From CALUVN01 sp944323595 (GTDB taxonomy: Bacteria; Cyanobacteriota; Vampirovibrionia; Gastranaerophilales; Gastranaerophilaceae), in contig OZ006972.1 in assembly GCA_963931255.1 (NCBI GenBank), positions 248,001 to 312,000 of the forward strand: a DNA stretch of 64,000 nt, read 5' to 3'. This document shows positions 61,209 to 64,000 of the stretch, piece by piece (the stretch's first letter is position 1; each line of letters begins with the position of its first letter). A program made the translations under genes and the position numbers. The notes under the pieces were generated by a model. It made no database searches. It had not been told where the DNA came from and saw nothing but the letters and a program-made list of their open reading frames with translations.

Positions 61209-61415
61209 ATGAATACAGCCAAATTACTTGAACAAATATATAACACTTATGGTTTAGTTATTGTATTAAAAGATGCTCTTTGGAGTTTAAAAGGTGTTTC
61301 TCAAAATAATCAAAGAAAATTTACCGGTATCCTTGCATTAATAGATAGCATTGAACAGGGAATGAGTGAGATAAAATTAGAATTTGAAAATGCAATTACC
61401 ATACAAGGAAAATGA
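61209..61415 (+). CDS. Small mobile-element protein
   Basis: 68 aa from ATG 61209 (AGGACAGGAAA upstream); an in-frame start 30 bases earlier is possible. Helical (KLLEQIYNTYGLVIVLKDALWSLKGVSQ...IDSIEQGMSEIKLEFENA). No recognised domain. Lies between the coiled-coil gene and the resolvase and is likely co-transcribed. Confidence 0.5.
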   Translation: MNTAKLLEQIYNTYGLVIVLKDALWSLKGVSQNNQRKFTGILALIDSIEQGMSEIKLEFENAITIQGK

Positions 61416-61524
61416 CCGTATTTATTATACGGGTTTATGCAATGAAAAGGTCTGAGTTTCATTGATTAGATACATACAAAGAAAATCCGTTATTAAGGTT
61501 TTTATTGAATATAAGGAAAAAATT

Positions 61525-62124
61525 ATGAGTACATACGCATTTATTAGAGTCTCCACTCTGGAGCAAGACACAGAGAAAAATAAGATTGACATACTGCAAT
61601 TCGCTAACCGTCTAAAACTCGGAAATGTAGAATTTACTGAGGAACAGTGTAGCGGTCGTATTAACTATAAGGAGCGTAAATTAGGAGCGTTGCTTGAGTC
61701 CATGCAAGCAGGTGATGTGTTGATTGTTCCTGAGCTTTCAAGGATAGCAAGGTCAATTACACAAATACTGGAAGTTATAAAGGTTACTAAAGACAAGGGC
61801 ATAACACTTTATTCACTTAAAGAAAACTTTAGTAACAATGAAGACTCAATCTCTGCAACGGTTACAAGCACAATCTTTGCACTTGTTGCACAGATTGAGA
61901 GAGAACTAATAAGCATGAGGACAAAAGAGGCTCTCCATGCCAGAAAAATAGCAGGGGTAAAACTCGGTAGACCAAAGGGCAAAGGAAAATCCAAACTGGA
62001 TGAGCATAAGGAGGATATTTTAAAGTTATTGTCTTTAAAAGTGCCTAAAACATTGATTGCAAAGCAGTACGGATGTTCAATAGGAAATTTTTATAATTTT
62101 ATTAAAAAATTAGAAGTACAATAA
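61525..62124 (+). CDS. Small serine recombinase (resolvase/invertase family)
   Basis: 199 aa from ATG 61525, which has AAGGAAAA before it. MSTYAFIRVSTLEQDTEKNKIDIL contains the catalytic Ser (about 10), then EEQCSGRINYKERKLGALLESMQAGDVLIVPELSRIARS with the conserved ERxxLGxLL-like and Arg residues, and SISATVTSTIFALVAQIERELISMRTKEAL helix E. The C-terminal HTH is LDEHKEDILKLLSLKVPKTLIAKQYGCSIGNFYNFI. Such enzymes resolve dimers or invert DNA; a partner site is not evident here. It is distinct from the large integrase. Confidence 0.9.
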   Translation: MSTYAFIRVSTLEQDTEKNKIDILQFANRLKLGNVEFTEEQCSGRINYKERKLGALLESMQAGDVLIVPELSRIARSITQILEVIKVTKDKGITLYSLKENFSNNEDSISATVTSTIFALVAQIERELISMRTKEALHARKIAGVKLGRPKGKGKSKLDEHKEDILKLLSLKVPKTLIAKQYGCSIGNFYNFIKKLEVQ

Positions 62125-62254
62125 AGTCCTCAAAAACACTGTTGTAGTGCCTTTTTATGCCGATTTTACAGTTATATTATTGATTGTTTTTATAAATTTA
62201 TAATATTTAAAAAATTATTTGCTTCTTAATGTTATAAAAGGTTAAAACTTAAAC

Positions 62255-62283
62255 AAACAGCAGTAATAAAATTACTGCTGTTT
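62255..62283. terminator. Bidirectional terminator between convergent genes
   Basis: AAACAGCAGTAAT-AAA-ATTACTGCTGTTT, 13 perfect pairs, between the resolvase (+) and lipoprotein (-) genes. Confidence 0.75.
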
Positions 62284-62302
62284 CAATATGATTTTTTTTA
62301 TT

Positions 62303-63295
62303 CTACTGATTAGGTAAAGCCGAATACTTTTCATACTTTTCGTATAATTTTTGATATTCCCGATTTGTCTTAAATTTATTATTTTTTAATATAGTGTAGG
62401 CTTTATTTAATATTTTATATGTATCAGTATTAGTATCTAAATTTTTCAATAACTGTTCAAATTCTAACTGTTTTGTACTATCCATAGGTGTAGTTTCATT
62501 AAACTCCCATTGTAATGGATTTAAATAATATTTTATATATAAGTTTAAATCTTCACTTATTTTATCTTTCAAGTAAAAATCTGGGTATTTTTCAAGAAAA
62601 TCGCTCCAATCTTTAATCCATATCCCAAGCTCATACATGTTTACATTTGAATAATCTCCAGGACCGTACATTGAAAAAGTTACGTCAGACAAATATTGTG
62701 ATTCTCGTGCTCTTATTGATAAATAATCCTGCCAATTTTTACTTAGATATTTTGAAAACATCATTGCTTGATAATAAATATCAAAATCTGGAAGGTACAC
62801 ACCCTCTCCGGCATATTTCATATTTATGAGACTATGAGTAAAATCATTATATGCTAGATATAATTGAGTATTATCATACGCAAAATTTAAACCGTTTGCA
62901 GTAAAAGATGTATGTTCTGGTCTTGGATAATCATACATTGCATTTATTGAAAGGTTTGACTTTAGCAATTCAGTATAATAGTACATATTGTTAATATAAA
63001 GAGCATACAAACTGTCTTTTTCTTCTTGCTTGTGATTGTCGGTAAGATACTCTTCCATTTCTGTAGTTGCTTTATCCATAGATGCAAGAATAGTTTTAGC
63101 CGTTATTTTAGTTGTCGGACTTATTTTGTTGAGTTTTGTGATACTTTTATACTGTATATCAGGTATTTGTTGCTGAATCGTTGTTTTTACGTTTGTACTA
63201 TCATTTTGCATTGTATTTGCAGTACAACCAGTTACTCCAAATATCAGTGATAACAAAAAACTACTGACTATGACTTTTTTGAAAATATTTTTCAT
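62303..63295 (-). CDS. Lipoprotein of unknown function on the mobile element
   Basis: 330 aa. Type II signal MKNIFKKVIVSSFLLSLIFGVTGC with the lipid Cys at about 24. The rest is mostly helical with many Tyr (MEEYLTDNHKQEEKDSLYALYINNMYYYTELL; DIYYQAMMFSKYLSKNWQDYLSIRARE) and no domain I recognise. Possibly an envelope protein for surface exclusion or transfer, by analogy with other integrative elements. Followed on the same strand by the zinc-ribbon gene upstream. Confidence 0.65.
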   Translation of the reverse strand: MKNIFKKVIVSSFLLSLIFGVTGCTANTMQNDSTNVKTTIQQQIPDIQYKSITKLNKISPTTKITAKTILASMDKATTEMEEYLTDNHKQEEKDSLYALYINNMYYYTELLKSNLSINAMYDYPRPEHTSFTANGLNFAYDNTQLYLAYNDFTHSLINMKYAGEGVYLPDFDIYYQAMMFSKYLSKNWQDYLSIRARESQYLSDVTFSMYGPGDYSNVNMYELGIWIKDWSDFLEKYPDFYLKDKISEDLNLYIKYYLNPLQWEFNETTPMDSTKQLEFEQLLKNLDTNTDTYKILNKAYTILKNNKFKTNREYQKLYEKYEKYSALPNQ

Positions 63296-63340
63296 GTATC
63301 TCCTTTCATATTAGTTTATATATTTGAAAATTTTTATTCC

Positions 63341-63607
63341 CTAAGGTGTAGCCCCTTGTTGTAGTACAAATAACATGAGAATGTCTCCAATGACAGGTAA
63401 TAAAGCTAGTACAATAAGGATAGTTACCACGACAACTATTGTTTTCCAAACAATACTCAGACAGCCACAACTATTTACTTGAGTCTGAGACTGGTTATTG
63501 TGATATTGATATGTCTGGTCTAACCATTCTCCGCAATGCTTACATTTAAGTGCATTTATATTAATTCTTTCGCCACAAAAGGGGCACTGTTTATCATTTC
63601 TATTCAT
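63341..63607 (-). CDS. Zinc-ribbon membrane protein
   Basis: 88 aa from ATG 63607 (AAGGAT upstream). Begins MNRNDKQCPFCGERININALKCKHCGEWLDQ: two CxxC knuckles of a zinc ribbon (about residues 8-25), a Gln/Asn-rich linker, a CGC, and one membrane helix (IVVVVTILIVLALLPVIGDILML, about 58-80). Zinc ribbons with a C-terminal helix are common in small inner-membrane proteins of unknown role. It lies 14 bases from the DUF2628 gene and is likely co-transcribed. Confidence 0.75.
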   Translation of the reverse strand: MNRNDKQCPFCGERININALKCKHCGEWLDQTYQYHNNQSQTQVNSCGCLSIVWKTIVVVVTILIVLALLPVIGDILMLFVLQQGATP

Positions 63608-63621
63608 ATAAATCCTTGCTA

Positions 63622-64000
63622 TTACCACTGTTTTCCAAGTACTTTTAATCTGTAATAATCAAATGGAGCAAACATAGCAAAAATTATACTGAGTGTGTAT
63701 GTTGTAGCACCTAATGACGGAATTAATGCAAGTAGAATCATATTAAGGATTAAGATAACGATTGAATAAACCAATGCTTTTAACCACATGCCTTTAAATA
63801 AATAATAAAATAGACCGAATAAAAACGCTGCGATAAATGTACCCCAATCAAAAACTATTGCATTATAAATTCCAGATATTTCTTTACGAGGCATTTTGTT
63901 ATATTCGTCTGTAGGTTTATACCAATAGCCATCTATGTAATACTTATCAATTAGTATGAAGCGTTTTTTCCATGATTCATCAATATTTAATCTATCAATT
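63622..64000 (-). CDS. DUF2628 membrane protein (5' end beyond the window)
   Basis: The last ~125 residues are visible; the frame runs off the right edge. It reads IDRLNIDESWKKRFILIDKYYIDGYWYKPTDEYNKMPRKE, then TFIAAFLFGLFYYLFKGMWLKALVYSIVILILN, which is the DUF2628 signature (NxSWKkrF...FxAFLFGxxYyLYKGMW). Three hydrophobic segments. Function unknown; such proteins sit in the inner membrane and often follow zinc-ribbon genes, as here. An ATG inside at 63894 would give only 90 residues, but the upstream homology shows the real start is outside the window. Confidence 0.8.
   Translation of the reverse strand, partial: IDRLNIDESWKKRFILIDKYYIDGYWYKPTDEYNKMPRKEISGIYNAIVFDWGTFIAAFLFGLFYYLFKGMWLKALVYSIVILILNMILLALIPSLGATTYTLSIIFAMFAPFDYYRLKVLGKQW

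Overview
The window is AT-rich chromosomal DNA of a diderm (outer-membrane) bacterium: it has a TolC-type channel, two AsmA-type giants, several lipoproteins and a large surface-sugar locus. Several proteins begin with a short VNF[TN][SG]-like tag directly after the start (MKVLPVNFNSN, ISVNFTGI, DVNFTSR, NVSFTSK) and have no signal peptide. Together with an MGMAASQARLL-type protein, this points to a gut Vampirovibrionia/Melainabacteria lineage such as Gastranaerophilales. That placement is inference from protein style, not from a marker gene.

Layout. 1-8.7 kb: folate genes (pabA fragment, pabB-pabC fusion), an efflux set (tolC, marR, emrA-like, EamA transporter) around a perfect 24-bp operator, a SIMPL protein and gdhA. 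8.8-20.9 kb: a glycan locus with GT-A, GT10 and GT11 fucosyltransferases, GT2, GT9, two HlpA-like transferases, a GT-D protein, two acetyltransferases, and gmd plus fcl, which make GDP-L-fucose. It contains two 11-G tracts. One currently throws a glycosyltransferase out of frame; the other sets the C-terminus of a GT2 enzyme. Both look like slipped-strand phase-variation switches. 20.9-23.4 kb: a GT39/GT2 polyprenyl-sugar pair on the opposite strand. 23.4-27.6 kb: three lineage-style proteins (helical membrane protein, HExxH protein, zinc-cluster HNH protein). 27.7-30.3 kb: tRNA-Lys, an NDP-sugar pyrophosphorylase that may supply GDP-mannose, a 138-bp tandem array, tRNA-Met and a frameshifted TIGR04076 gene. 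30.3-41.4 kb: an HExxH protein facing a beta-helical GLUG protein, aroA, tRNA-Ser, a truncated nitroreductase, a possible ADP-ribosyltransferase, a flavodoxin and two aldo/keto reductases under a TetR regulator. 41.5-55.5 kb: two AsmA-like proteins, a possible Cys-His-Asp peptidase, a PHP phosphoesterase, a WG-repeat protein, a sugar transporter and small secreted proteins.

From tRNA-Leu (55.7 kb) to the right end lies an integrated mobile element. A large serine recombinase runs into the 3' half of the tRNA. Behind it are a 55-aa protein, a possible replication initiator whose ribosome-binding site sits in a hairpin loop, two unknown proteins, a divergent control region with long inverted repeats, two small proteins, a second (small) serine recombinase, a lipoprotein, a zinc-ribbon membrane protein and a DUF2628 protein cut by the window end. 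The right end of the element is not in view.

Themes worth attention: a fucosylated and apparently phase-variable glycan locus; proteins sharing an N-terminal VNFTS-type tag; and several genes broken or switched at homopolymers (G11, G11, A7, A6). Homopolymer length errors in the assembly cannot be excluded from sequence alone.
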